From assembly GCF_023856365.1 (NCBI RefSeq), contig NC_064540.1:5820001-5884000 (forward strand): a DNA stretch of 64,000 bases, read 5' to 3'. The notes below the pieces were generated by a model that had not been told where the DNA came from, did not search any database, and worked only from the letters and a program-made list of their open reading frames with translations. Source of the stretch: Brienomyrus brachyistius (taxonomy: Eukaryota > Chordata > Actinopteri > Osteoglossiformes > Mormyridae). Within the stretch, counting starts at the first letter, position 1. Each line of letters begins with the position of its first letter. Shown in pieces: positions 35,472 to 46,074 of this stretch. The position numbers and the translations under genes were made by a program.

Positions 35472-38400
35472 CCTTAGCTTATATCAAGTTTTTCTTTCCA
35501 GAAACTTTTTAAGGGAGACCCCCCCCCCCCCCCCCCACCACAAAAGCCTCCAGTTTGTGTGATAGTCTTTTTAAAAAGGTGTCTTCGTTTCTGTGTGACC
35601 AGGCCTACTCCAGTGTCTGTAGCTCCATCAGCACAGTCTTCCCAAGCCTAGCTGAGAGTCTGACTCCTCCGGAAGGGGGGGCCTGGGGAGAGGGAGAGGG
35701 TGGGGCAGGGAGCAAGGTGAGACTGATGCACTCCCTGTCCCTGTCATCCCTCCATCTCTCCCTTTGCCTGACCAGTTGATATTTTCATATAGTGTTCAGT
35801 GTTTTTTTTTCTCCTTTTTTGTTCTGGTCACGACCATTTTGTGTTTGGTTGTTCACGAGTCATTCCATAATAAATCACCCAGTTTGCGAAAAAATTTCCC
35901 AGCTCACCTTCCTGGATTCCACAGTCTTGAATTTCTACAGGGAAAGTTAAATTCAAGGTGCAAAGTTTCAAACTGTACATGGGATATTAATAGAGTTATG
36001 GGTGATAACCCTCATGCATGTTGGGAAGTTTCATTTGATTTTCTTTTCTTTCCTCCCTGGTAAAGTCGAAATGCACTAACCCCCCCACCACTCCTTAGCT
36101 ACCTGTGTTAATTCATTAAAAGCTCCCATGGAGCCTTGTGCCCCCCCCCCCCCATCCATCACCTCACTGCTTCCTCTCTAGTTTCTCATCACTCTGTCTC
36201 CACCAGCCCATAGATGGCTCCAATCAGTTTCTGAAGCTGCTGAAGAGCCACAAAGAGAAGCTGGAGGAGAACCTGCGGGAGCTGCGGGGCCTGAACAAGG
36301 AGCTGGAGGAGCAGAAGGAGAAGGCTGAGCTGGAGCGGGACCGGCTGCTGAGCGCCAACGAGCAGCTGCAGCAGAAACTGATGCAAATGCAGGTATCTCA
36401 GCCTCACGTCTGAACCATCCGCTGTGCCTGTTGATGCTAATCAGGTTTGCAGATCATAATTATTATTATTATTATTATTAGTATTACTAATGTTGATGCT
36501 GTACAGTGATGAATCCTTACACAGACCTTCAACGTTTGGATGGAGTTTGCATGCTCTCCCCCATGTCATGCAGGTTTCCTTTTGTGCTTAAAAAGATATG
36601 ACCCCCCGCCCACACACCAACCTGGATAATTAATCGGATAGAGGATTAGCTGTGTATTCCTTTGCTCATGTGACTCACCCGCAGGGTCACCCAAGTATGT
36701 TGACGTGTCGTCTGCTTCTTCACTGGGTTCTTCAGGGTGGCAGTGTCACTGAGGAGACCCTACAGCAGGCACCCCCATGCGCTGGGGACGCCGACACGTG
36801 AGTCGTCTTTCTACACTCTCTTCCTTATTCTCCTTGCCAGTGTGTAGCTTAGTTGGTTAAGGATCTGTGCTCAAGTCTGCAAAGTCATAGATTCGAATCC
36901 CTTGACCAGTCGTGTAATTGTACTGCCCTTAAATCTGATCTCTTTGCAAATTCTTGGAACCAAAACAAAAAAAAATGTGTTTAAGCTTCATTTATCTGTA
37001 GGTCATTGTGATTTATGCTGTGTAGGTCAGTCCTCCCTGATTTTGACTATTCCCTTTTCACCATCTGCTGTGACCCATCCCCCTACCCCCCCGACTCTCA
37101 CACACACACCCTCCAGGTCTCAGGTGGCCAAGCTCATGGAGGAGTTACAAAATACACAATCCCGGTAAGAAACCTCCCCCCCCCCACCCAGGAATGTTGA
37201 TATTCTTTTATAAGGCTGGTGTTTGCAGGCTTGTTGATGTGTGATCGGAATGTTGTTTGTTTAAATCCCAGGGTCAGCAGAGTGATTTCACTTTTGAGTA
37301 CTTGAGCAATGTCCTTAACTCCCAGCTTCACCAAAGATAGTCTCACCCTGGATATTGCTTTGGATAAAAGCTCTGCTAAATTAAAAATGTAATGTAATTG
37401 ACTTAACAGATGACTGATACACTTGAGTAGTGCTGTGTGCCTGTAACAGCAAGTGTGTTAATGGGTAAAAACAGGAGTGCGGAGCACGTTTTGTCCGATC
37501 TTCTCGTAACGTAGCCCAGCCCTCGTCTTTGCAGCAGGGGGAGTCTGAGGTTGAGCTGGACCGTCTAAAGTTGTCTTCTTCTTCTGCGTCTAGATGCAGT
37601 GAGCTTCAAGAGAAGTACGACTCTCTCCAAAAGACCACAGTCCAGCTAGACAAAACCGAAGCTCGGCTGAAGCAGAGGGACAAGGAATTTGAGCAGGTTC
37701 ATCTCTCATATACTGCTCATATGTCTACACACCCCCCCCCCCACACACACACACACACACCACTGAGTATGAGCCTGCACCCCATGCCAGGATGATACGT
37801 GACTTTGTGGGTTGGGACGCTGTGCCTGTAATCAGAAGGTTGCTGGTTCAAATCCAAGGGTCGGCCAAATGATTTCACCGTTGGGCTCCAGTATTTATGT
37901 AACCTGTACATATGTAGAATGTGAATAAAAATATCTGCTAATTAGAATGTAAATTGGCTCCTTGTGCCAGAAGGAGATTGTGAGACGTGCCACATCCATT
38001 TTGGCACAGATAACCAAAGACAGCGAGGCTCTGAAGGCCCAGGTGACCTCGCTGCTGGGGGAGCTCCATGAGCGGCAGAGCTGCCTAGACAAGAGCGAAG
38101 ACGAGGGCCGGCGGCTGCAGGAGAGGTACTGGCCCCCTTCCCAGGAAGGGCCAGAATATATAGAGCAGATCTGCCTTTGAGTTGAGTAGTGTTTCCCAAA
38201 CCGGTCTTCCGAGACCCCCAGATAGTCCACGTCTTTACTCTCTCCCAGCACCTGGTAGGAAGGGTGCAAAAATATGGGCTGTCTGGCAGGGAGCAAAAAA
38301 GTGGGGTGTCTGGGGGTCCCTGAGGATTGGGTTAAGAAACACCGCATTAAAGCAGGAATATTCAAGGTCCTGTATTTAACTCTTGTACATCAGTATATAG

Positions 38401-40047
38401 GAATTCCAATTCGCAATATGCAAACAGTAACATCCGACCTCCCCCCAAAAGGTTTTCATTCCAACCCTACTTTAATCAAGCTCATATAGCCCTTAATAGG
38501 CTAATAATGAATGTAGAGGGTTAAAAGCAGTGTGGGTTGTAATGAAAACATTCTAGCACCCCCCTAGGAACAGAATTGAGAACCACTGGTATAGCACATT
38601 TTCACAACATTACATTGTCCTTGGCCAAAGCCCCCAGAAAGTAAGCCAGAGGCAACACTGGCATAGAATCAGTCCCTAGAAAGAAGAAACCATTGAAGGA
38701 ATCAGACTCAGAGGGGGGGCCCTCCTCCGTGAGCTAGCAGAGGAAGTGCAAAATAAAGTTCTGATCATAAAGCAGATTTATGAATAGTCCAGGTGGAAGA
38801 TCCAGTGGAGTTATGGATGCTGATGTCCAAGCAGGCAGTACAGATTCAACAATACGAAATGAGTCAAAGGCAGACGCAGAGATTAAAGCAGACATGTGAC
38901 TAGGAACTGCAGCCGTGCAAGATTATGGGAAAAGTATGAAATGGACGCAACGGAAGATACGGCTAAATATGATAAATATCTTAAATACATAGAGATGAAA
39001 GAACTGGCAATATGGCAGAGGGAAGTGCGACATACAACGTGTCGCTCTGCCGAATAACGGGGGCCGGGGCTCGATTTAAAAGCCAGATGTGAAGGCGAAC
39101 CCGGTAAACCCGGCAGGTAACCGTCCCCCCTCCCCCAGGCTCGCTGCCAAAGCGGAGGCCCTGCAGGTCAAGGAGAGGGACATGGAGACCCTGAAGAAGC
39201 AGCACAGCGTCACCGTGGACCAGCTGCGTCTGCAGACCGAGAACCTGGAGACGGCGCTCAAGACAGAGAGGATGTTCCTGACGGAGGAGAAGTACGTCCT
39301 CACCTCTCTGCGGCACAAACGCCGGCGCCTGGCTAATGGCTGCTAATTGCAGATTACGCTTGATGACAATGTACGCGTATTACCTAGGCTGAGACTGTGA
39401 CTGTGGATGCTAATAGCATATTAGCCTGCTTGTGGATTAAATTGCAATGCTAAAAACCTCCTGTTATGTTATGGCAGGAACTATTGTGATCGGTAAATGC
39501 TTTCACGTTCGGCTTAGAATTTATTTGGAGTTTTCATGGTGATTTGAGGCCTAGATATGGAAAAACTTTTGTTCAACACTTCTGTTTTCCTATTACGGGT
39601 GTGATTTGTTAGGATAATGTCTGTTTTGGTTGTTATATTTCGTGACATTAAGGTTTTAATCTACCTGCTGTAACACTCTTTGTTAAGTTTTTGCGATATT
39701 TTTCATATATCTCAATATTTTTAAACATTTATTTAATTTTGGAGCTGTGTGTTCGTATGTGCATGAAGAGCTCAGCAGAATAGTTGGCAATGTATGATAG
39801 ATGAGACACACTTTCATACAGGTAATGGATGTGTTGATAAGTGTGTAGCTCACCGGACTAGGTAACTTTTCCTGTATGGAAGGTAGTGGGTTTAAATCCT
39901 ATGGTGGGCTATCACCATGTGTCTTGGAGCCATTGACCCCAGTTGCTCCTGGGACACTGACTAACCCTCACTTGTATACTGCTTAAGACAAAAGCATCTG
40001 CTAAATAATCGTAATGCTTCATGCAGCCAGCAGTGGGTGCTCACCTG

Positions 40048-40119
<72 letters not shown>

Positions 40120-42918
40120 CTTTTCTGTTCTCAGGAGGAAGTTGGCCCAGCTACAGCAAGCCTATACACAGCTTTTCAAAGACTATGACACTAAACTACG
40201 GAACGTGAGTAAAGCCAGGCTGTATTATAATAATTATGTAAATATAATAAATAATATAATAAATAATTCTAGAAATAGAATCCAAAATGCACTTTAACCC
40301 TCTGGGGACGAGGGTATTGTCGGCGATCTTTCTCGTGTATTTCAGTTCATAACTCACTGAAATCTTATAGTAGAAACATGAAAAAAACGCTGACTAAATT
40401 CGTAATTTCGCTCATCTTCTTTTCAAGACGTCCATTGTTGGAAGTATTAAAGTTTTAAGAATTAGCTTAAATAGGCTTAAATATTCAAATCGCAACGCAA
40501 TGGTGAAACGTGATCCAGTCAGCACCATGAAGGGGGGGGGGGGGTGTGGCCAGGTGTGATTGGCTCATGCATACAAATGAGAGCTCCTACACATTCAATG
40601 GCAGAAGGCCAGAAATAGTGACATGAGTTTGGTTTTTGTTATTTATCCAACTGAATGTTGCAACTACACCATGTAGCCAAGACTTTGGTGATCAGATATC
40701 TGGGATCAAAACAAACTGCCACCATTACTTACTATGCACTTTTATAATGTTTCTGCATTTTGAAATGTGTATTCTTTTGATGTCAAATTGCAAACATAAC
40801 ACAAATCTGACATTTAAAATATTCATTAAAATTAAGATGAGTGTAATGCCAAGACAAATGTATAATAATTTATTTGCCACAAATTAAGTTTATGAAAGAA
40901 ACCTGTGATCCCTACCCCTAGACCCCAGAGGGTTAAAAAGACTGGTATTCTGGCATGTTCTCCTGTTGACTGTAACAGCTGCATTTCAATTTTGAGCACA
41001 ATTGTGTTTGGTCTAGTTTATGTAAAGTGTGTGAAAGGTTTTGCATGTTTACTGTCTGTTGTGAGGGAATGTGGTTCAGGAGGCAGGCCTCCATTGCATA
41101 TTCATCCAGAGGGGGTTAGTGTGCTGTGCAGTTTCTGCGATCACATGACGCCCTGTGGCCCCCCCTCCTCTCCCATGCTGGTAGGGTGGTGAGGTGGAGG
41201 ACTTGGGGAACAGGTTAAGGGAAGCAGAGATGGCTCTGGCCATGAAGCAAGACCTCATCGACAAGCTGAAGGAGGAGGTGGAGCGGCAGAGGATGTCTCT
41301 GGAGACTGTGCCTGTCCTCGCCGCCCAGGTGACACGCTCGGCCGGCCAATGAAGCTCTGTTTCCCGGTCACATGTTATTCCTTAAAGGAGCCACTCCTTA
41401 AAGGAGCCATTTTTAAGAGTTCAAGCTACTGAATGTCCCTTAGGACACCAATTCTCAACCCATGGGTCGCAACCCAAATTTGGGTCATGGCAAGATCTGA
41501 AAGGGTCGCGAGGCAGAGTTTGAAATGTAAGCATTTTAAAACCAGCAAGCTCCTGTGCTGATCCACAATCAGATTTCCCAGCTCCAATCACAGTCCCCAG
41601 TTGAACCAGGAACTAGGTTCCTGAACTTTGGTGGGGAAGCACCTAAGTAGATACTTTTTAGCCTCTTTACTCATGGGCTTTGGATTCCCAGAATGCCTCG
41701 CTGTACATTCAATGAGAAGAATGTGTCTGGTGAGGAGAATGTGGTTGTGATTTCTGATTCTGCCCTTGCATGTTGAAGAATAGCTTTGCCCACTGTAGCC
41801 CATTAGCATTGCTGTGTTGCTCTCGGCTGCCCGCAGGCAGAAATTTTCAAGGCGGATTTCCTAGCAGAGCGACAGGCCAGGGAGACGCTGAACCAGCGTA
41901 AGGAAGAGCTGCAGGAGCAGTTAAACAAAACTGCGATGGAAGTTGATCGACTCAAACTCGAGGTCACTTCTCGGTAATGTGTGTAGTCTCCGTTTGAGGT
42001 CGCTGGCTTGCTGCTCTTCTGCACGCCGCTAACGCTGTTCCCTTATGTCCTGTCAGAGCACGCATGGAGGTGATGCAGCAGAGGCACATGGACGATTACC
42101 GACTTCCTTGCTCCAATCACCCCCCTTCAGGAGGTACTGATGCTGTTTTGGGAGTCCTGTGTCTGGGTGTGTGGTCCAGGTAGACGTTACATTGTGGGGA
42201 CCGAATGTCATCACAATATGATAACCTATTTGATGTTTTTCGGTCCCTACAAGGAGAAATTTGATTTTATAAAAATCTGTGACTGAAATCAAAAAGCTAA
42301 AAATGCCAAAAGTCTTGCATTTTGTTTGGCTACTTGGCTTGGAACTGGGTGGGGATTAAGGTTGTCATTGTTGGGATTAGGGTTTTGCCCATAGAAATTA
42401 ATAGACGGCCCCCACAAAGATAGGAGTACAGGTCTGTCTGTCTGTCTATCTGACTATTGTGGATTTGCAGTTTGTCAATGCTCATGCTAAGTACTGCCGT
42501 GTTTGATCTCTTCATCCTGCTGATAAGCTTTCCCAGTGGCCATGGGCATCAGACTGGTAAACTGGGTGGCATGTAGCTGAGCAGGTTAGGAATCTATGCA
42601 GAAGGTTATAAATTCGATTCCCATATTTATGTAATGTGTTATTTGCTTGTATGTTGCTTTGGACAGAAGCGTCTGCTCAACAAATGTCATCAGAATAACT
42701 TTACTACCGTTGAGCCTGGTCCCTGACCCCAGTTGGTACAGGGGGAGTCAGCTGACCCAGATCTCTCATCTGCACTTATGTCACTTTGGACAAAAACATT
42801 GGTCAGATTTTTGTGTTTTGTTTCAGAGGAGCTGCCTGATTATCGCTGCCCGAAATGCCAGTATCAGGCCCCGGATATCGACACCCTGCAAATCCACGTC
42901 ATGGACTGCATTCAGTGA
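32477..42918 (+). CDS. ikbkg: NF-kB essential modulator (NEMO, IKK-gamma), 16 coding exons, about 629 aa
   Basis: Coding exons: 32477-32556, 33583-33746, 33870-34108, 34238-34303, 35603-35716, 36207-36392, 36736-36797, 37117-37164, 37594-37696, 37971-38125, 39139-39291, 40135-40204, 41185-41328, 41837-41973, 42057-42133, 42827-42918; phases agree throughout. The IKK-binding coiled coil is about residues 82-135 ([31 protein letters not shown]). The CC2/UBAN ubiquitin-binding region is about 481-575 ([28 protein letters not shown]). The C-terminal zinc finger is about 600-629 ([20 protein letters not shown], then MDCIQ), the diagnostic NEMO end. Role: regulatory subunit of the IKK complex; it reads linear ubiquitin and activates NF-kB. 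A second in-frame ATG at 33587 would give 601 aa and matches the MVQP of human NEMO; I chose the upstream ATG because its exon has a strong donor and joins in frame. Human NEMO is about 419 aa; the extra length is coiled-coil sequence in the middle. Confidence 0.95.
32496..32505. promoter_or_regulatory. Consensus kappaB motif inside ikbkg exon 1
   Basis: GGGGAATTCC fits the NF-kB consensus GGGRNWYYCC exactly. It lies 19 bases after the first ATG of ikbkg, within codons for Arg-Gly-Ile-Pro. A feedback role is possible but a ten-base match can occur by chance. Confidence 0.4.
34480..34610. repeat. Dispersed repeat (ATAATTCATA family), copy 3
   Basis: CCGTAATTCATATGGAGGGG, then ATTAGAGAATGATATGTTTTGG and GATCAGTGAGTGACAGGAAAGG, in the same order as at 8123-8270 and 9668-9815. 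It lies in an ikbkg intron. Confidence 0.6.
34746..35095 (+). repeat. tRNA-derived SINE-like repeat with GGAT tail, fullest copy
   Basis: The head has an A-box-like TGGTGCAGTGG and a B-box-like GGGTTCGAGTCTCC with tRNA-like spacing. The body has TAGAGTTTGCATGTTCTCCC and GTTTCCTCCGGGTACTCCGG, and the tail is AAAATGGATGGATGGATG. It is the best copy of the repeat also seen at 8885-9215 and 22385-22625 (and, diverged, at 63045-63345). A SINE is the simplest reading; I am unsure of the family name. Confidence 0.8.
35437..35467. repeat. (AT)n microsatellite
   Basis: About 14 TA units in an ikbkg intron, followed by a 17-18-base C run at 35520-35537. Confidence 0.9.
36839..36910 (+). repeat. tRNA-like SINE head
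   Basis: TAGCTTAGTTGG matches the pol III A box exactly and GATTCGAATCC matches the B box, about 43 bases apart. No cloverleaf with paired acceptor stem could be drawn, and it lies inside an ikbkg intron, so I read it as a SINE head and not a tRNA gene. Confidence 0.6.
37250..37395 (+). repeat. tRNA-derived SINE (TCTGCTAAAT-tail family)
   Basis: Head remnant GTTTAAATCCCAGGG, middle TTGAGCAATGTCCTTAACTC, and tail GCTTTGGATAAAAGCTCTGC. It lies in the ikbkg intron between coding exons 8 and 9. Confidence 0.75.
37800..37950 (+). repeat. tRNA-derived SINE (TCTGCTAAAT-tail family)
   Basis: Head with GTAATCAGAAGGTTGCTGG and TTCAAATCC, then the tail AATAAAAATATCTGCTAATT just before the splice acceptor at 37970. 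The element ends about 20 bases before the coding exon. Confidence 0.75.
38187..38343. mobile_element. hAT-like palindromic MITE, copy C
   Basis: Left arm TGTTTCCCAAACCGGTCTTCC with CCCCCAGATAGTCCAC; right arm GGTGTCTGGGGGTCCCTGAGG and GGGTTAAGAAACACCG in inverted order. It follows coding exon 10 of ikbkg by about 60 bases. No clean target duplication was found. Confidence 0.7.
38440..38600. repeat. Dispersed repeat related to 18600-18700
   Basis: TTTTCATTCCAACCCTACTT, AATCAAGCTCATATAGCCCTTAAT and GCAGTGTGGGTTGTAATGAAA appear in the same order near 18600-18690 in arhgap4. It ends with CTAGGAACAGAATTGAGAACCACTGG, which resembles a hAT end. Confidence 0.55.
39835..40018 (+). repeat. tRNA-derived SINE (TCTGCTAAAT-tail family)
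   Basis: A-box-like TAGCTCACCGGAC, B-box-like GGGTTTAAATCC, and tail AAGACAAAAGCATCTGCTAA. It is immediately followed by the long TG tract before the next ikbkg exon. Confidence 0.75.
40049..40118. repeat. (TG)35 microsatellite abutting a splice acceptor
   Basis: Seventy bases of uninterrupted TG end 16 bases before the AG of the ikbkg exon 40135-40204. Only ACTTTTCTGTTCTCAG lies between. See the findings for the possible splicing effect. Confidence 0.97.
42176..42425. repeat. Dispersed repeat shared with 12190-12525
   Basis: TTACATTGTGGGGACCGAATG, CCCTACAAGGAGAAATT, AAAAAGCTAAAAATGCC, TTGTCATTGTTGGGATTAGG and GGCCCCCACAAAGATAGG match the arhgap4 intron copy block by block. It lies in the last ikbkg intron. 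Confidence 0.65.
42567..42690 (+). repeat. tRNA-derived SINE (TCTGCTAAAT-tail family)
   Basis: A-box TAGCTGAGCAGG, B-box-like AAATTCGATTCC, tail TTGCTTTGGACAGAAGCGTC followed by TGCTCAACAAATG. It is the most complete head-to-tail copy in the last ikbkg intron. Confidence 0.8.
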
Positions 42919-43101
42919 TCATTCCCTGGGGGTGGGTGGGTGTATGTCGAGCATGAGGGGGGACCATGCTGAAGTGGGACATTGTGTTTGGAGTTTGAGT
43001 CAGTGGAGAGTGAGTGATGGTATACTTCGCATCTCAGCTAAGAGGCACCTCTAATTTTATTTCATTTTATTTTATCCTTTTAACAGACCAGAGAAACACT
43101 G

Positions 43102-43107
43102 AATAAA
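43102..43107 (+). terminator. Poly(A) signal of ikbkg
   Basis: AATAAA 184 bases after the ikbkg stop codon, in ACTGAATAAATGC, followed by T-rich sequence. The position fits a short 3' UTR. Confidence 0.65.
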
Positions 43108-43509
43108 TGCTACCTATAACTAGAAACGTCGTCTATTGTAGATACTTATACTTATAATTGCTTCCATTGTTCATAACTAACACATCAATGTTGCTAACAT
43201 CTTCATGCATCATCATTCACAGACTAATTTCACACTTTTTACACAGCACAAGTCTTGCAATGAATGCCCGTGTTGATTCTTGTGAGTCACCATTATGTCT
43301 TTTGTTTCAACTGATATCTTTAAGAATGTATACTATCTGTGCATCTGTATTTGTCATGAGAAACAATGTCACAATGAAGTCCGATATGCCTTATTATTTC
43401 CACTGTAAAGTTACTTTGTAGAAATTGTTTTTGATAAAATTATTGTTGATAAATTTTCCATGTGTCCTATATCATACAAATTGAAAATCAGCAAGAACAC
43501 AGAAAAATT

Positions 43510-43690
43510 CTGCTGGGATAAACTGTGAGTTGTGATCTGTCCCCATATCCAGGGGGTTGTAGGTTTGAATCTCATGCCCAGTATAGAAATCATACCACCC
43601 TTGAGCAAGGCCCAGGGACAGTGGATACCCTGCTCTCTATTCCCGCACTTCCTCCCTAATATATTCCTTTGGACAAGACATCTGCTAAAT
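43510..43690 (+). repeat. tRNA-derived SINE (TCTGCTAAAT-tail family)
   Basis: Head remnant GGGGGTTGTAGGTTTGAATC, middle CTTGAGCAAGGCCCAGGG, tail CTTTGGACAAGACATCTGCT. Same family as the copies in the ikbkg introns. Confidence 0.7.
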
Positions 43691-43814
43691 GAAATATATA
43701 TACCATAAATGGGCTTGGACAACTGAAGTGATACTAAACATGGAATAGAAAGATGTAAATTCAATTCAATTATTATCATATGTACAAGTACCATGTAAGA
43801 TAAGGGTGTTGGTG

Positions 43815-44035
43815 TGCTATTTAGAATTTAGTGATTGTCATTGTTGACACACAACAGCAACAACAACAAAATGTGTTCTCTGCATTTAACTCATATACGA
43901 CACTGTGACATAGCAGGGGAGCAGCACATTGCTCAGGGTACCTCAGCGGTGCCTCACAGGGCAGGGATTTGAACTTGCAATCTTTCAATTACAAGTGCGC
44001 TTCCCTAACCATTAAGCCACCACTGCCCACATTTA
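43815..44035 (-). repeat. Second tRNA-derived SINE family, minus orientation
   Basis: On the minus strand it starts GGGCAGTGGTGGCTTAATGG, with GCAAGTTCAAATCCCTGCCC as B-box region, then GAGCAATGTGCTGCTCCCC and a body ending in GACAATCACTAAATTC. It is a full-length, little-diverged copy. Confidence 0.75.
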
Positions 44036-44249
44036 CTATCATTGCATGGTGCTTCTGAGCTGCTGTGCGTTCCTATATCTGTAACTGGCTCTCTAGCAAC
44101 TGGGTGCACTAACTGGTTCTGACCTGGATTAAACTGCATTAAATTCCCTTTCTCTGGGATCTCCCTTTCGAACTAGCCTAGTCAACCACTGTGCCTGTGT
44201 TGATTAAAAAAGTTATGAGCTGCTTGAGGATTCAATATAATGGCATGAA

Positions 44250-44710
44250 CATCTCTTATTCAGTAAAAGTTTATTTCATATAAGACAACGAAGGTCCACA
44301 TCAAAAACCACACAAAACAAAAATAAGGAAAAACTATGCAAACCACATTAAAAAACATACATGCATTTTTTCCAATATATCCAATAACAAGAAATAGCGT
44401 GTATCACCTAATGAGGGCTCAGTTAGGGCTTTGATAATTACATTTTGTGACTCCATTAATCTACATGTAACTTTAGAAATAAGATTTCTCAACACAGCAT
44501 AAAAAGTAGGAACATTATTGGTCACAAACATATGACTTGCACTAATACATCTTGGGAGCTTAAACAATATTCTAAATGCATCGTTATATGCCCCCTGAAG
44601 CCGTTTAATTTTTGCTTTGCTATAGCTACACCACAAACGTGCCGTATGCAATGGAGTGCAGTATGCTTTAAAAAGAGCTATCTTTACGTCATCTGTACAC
44701 ATATGAAATT
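44250..44710 (-). mobile_element. 3' fragment of a non-LTR retrotransposon (RT C-terminus)
   Basis: The minus-strand frame 44702-44334 reads IALFKAYCTPLHTARLWCSY, then KRLQGAYNDAFRILFKLPRC, then FYAVLRNLISKVTCRLMES. This is the C-terminal region of a widespread animal endonuclease-reverse transcriptase polyprotein. The catalytic RT core and endonuclease are absent, so it is 5'-truncated and dead. Confidence 0.8.
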
Positions 44711-44760
44711 CACACGCCTACATATTAGCTTGACCATATAAGTTACACCACTGGCGCATT

Positions 44761-44777
44761 ACATCATCATCATCGTT

Positions 44778-44811
<34 letters not shown>

Positions 44812-44812
44812 C
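44761..44812. repeat. (CAT)n microsatellite
   Basis: About 17 CAT units with one GTT interruption. Confidence 0.9.
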
Positions 44813-46074
44813 ATAAATCACTCCTAATGATGTGACCTAAATCTTAACTTATTCACGATTTTTATATCTATAATTGCTATTGCTAATCTTTATGGCATTT
44901 TGGTTTGCTATATAGAGATTATAATTTTACTAAATATACAGTATGTGGTGTCATGATAATTACATTTTCATTTCATCCTCAGGTATAACATCCTATGCTG
45001 GTATGTTTGTGTGACATGGTTTTGCAGTATTAATCATGTGTTAGTAATTAACGTAAACTATTTGGGTGTAGTCAAGATCATGCTTAATTCAAGGCATAGT
45101 TCTGCACTTGCACTAAGCTGACAGTAGCACTTTACTGCAGCTTGGACAGAAATATACTTTCATATAGCTTGTTTGTTATACATTGCACCGTGGGAAAACT
45201 CGTTAGGGCAGGGCAGTCCCAGTCTGCGGAGTGGGGCAATTTCTGCTAAAGTATTTTAGCAGTAAGTTTCTATGTAATATTTAACAGCAGTTTTTTTCCA
45301 GCCTCTGTAGAATCCTACGAACTGTTTTAAAACGGGATTGGAACGCTGTAAGAAATTGTATCAAATACAAAGGAATAATGTGCTGAAAATTGCACCAATT
45401 TCCTTCAAAATATACAACGATAGAGAGTAAGATTATTTAAAACTTTTGCAAGTTATTTGAGTTCTTCATTTGAATATTTTTGGTTTTGGTCTGTAAATTG
45501 AATCGCACTCATGTACGTTATGCTGTTATATTAGTAATGCTGTATACAGATTCTTAAGAGCTGATTACAAGTTTATGGTTTTTATATTTGTTTTATGAGG
45601 GAAATAAGCATTGAAACTGCTATGCTGAGCTTTAGCGAACGGTACCTCTGCTTCGTAAGACATGGTTTGGACTTGCTAAGGCGCATGTAGGAGAGACCAC
45701 TCAAACACATAGGGTATGAAAGACTACGAGCGTTTTTTAAAAAATACTCACGTTTTAAACTTTCCACCTGAGATTTATTAAACAAGATTAAACTATTATT
45801 AATTTGATATTTTCCCGGTCGTATGTATCGACCCACTTCTAATATAGAGCGCGAATATTAAATACTTAATTCACGCTTCCCTATTTTTATAATGGTAGCT
45901 GCGCTCATGCAGATTTTCCGCCTCTTTGGTTACTAGTTTAAATACAGTCGGCTAGCTCGAGGTCTGGCGATTCATTCAATTTGGCGGTTCGTCTGTCCGT
46001 CGCTATTTATTTTGAAAGTTAGCATATTGCTATCCTAAATGTTTATTGGTAGGCACAAAATTGGATAAATAAAT

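Larger units (their letters stand above)
43108..46074. other. Intergenic region between ikbkg and sephs2
   Basis: No cellular coding exon was recognised. It contains SINEs (43510-43690, 43815-44035), a LINE 3' fragment (about 44250-44710), a CAT microsatellite (44761-44812) and AT-rich DNA. The sephs2 promoter and 5' UTR must lie in the last few hundred bases, where CCGCCTCTTTGG and CpG-containing sequence begin near 45900. Confidence 0.5.

Noticed and set aside
36839..36910. tRNA gene
   Set aside because: A and B boxes are present but no paired acceptor stem or cloverleaf could be drawn; it is a SINE head.
37535..37593. In-frame upstream extension of the ikbkg exon starting 37594 ([20 protein letters not shown])
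   Set aside because: The preceding exon ends in phase 2, which fits only the acceptor at 37592-37593; the CAG at 37532-37534 would need phase 0. An alternative form cannot be excluded without transcripts.
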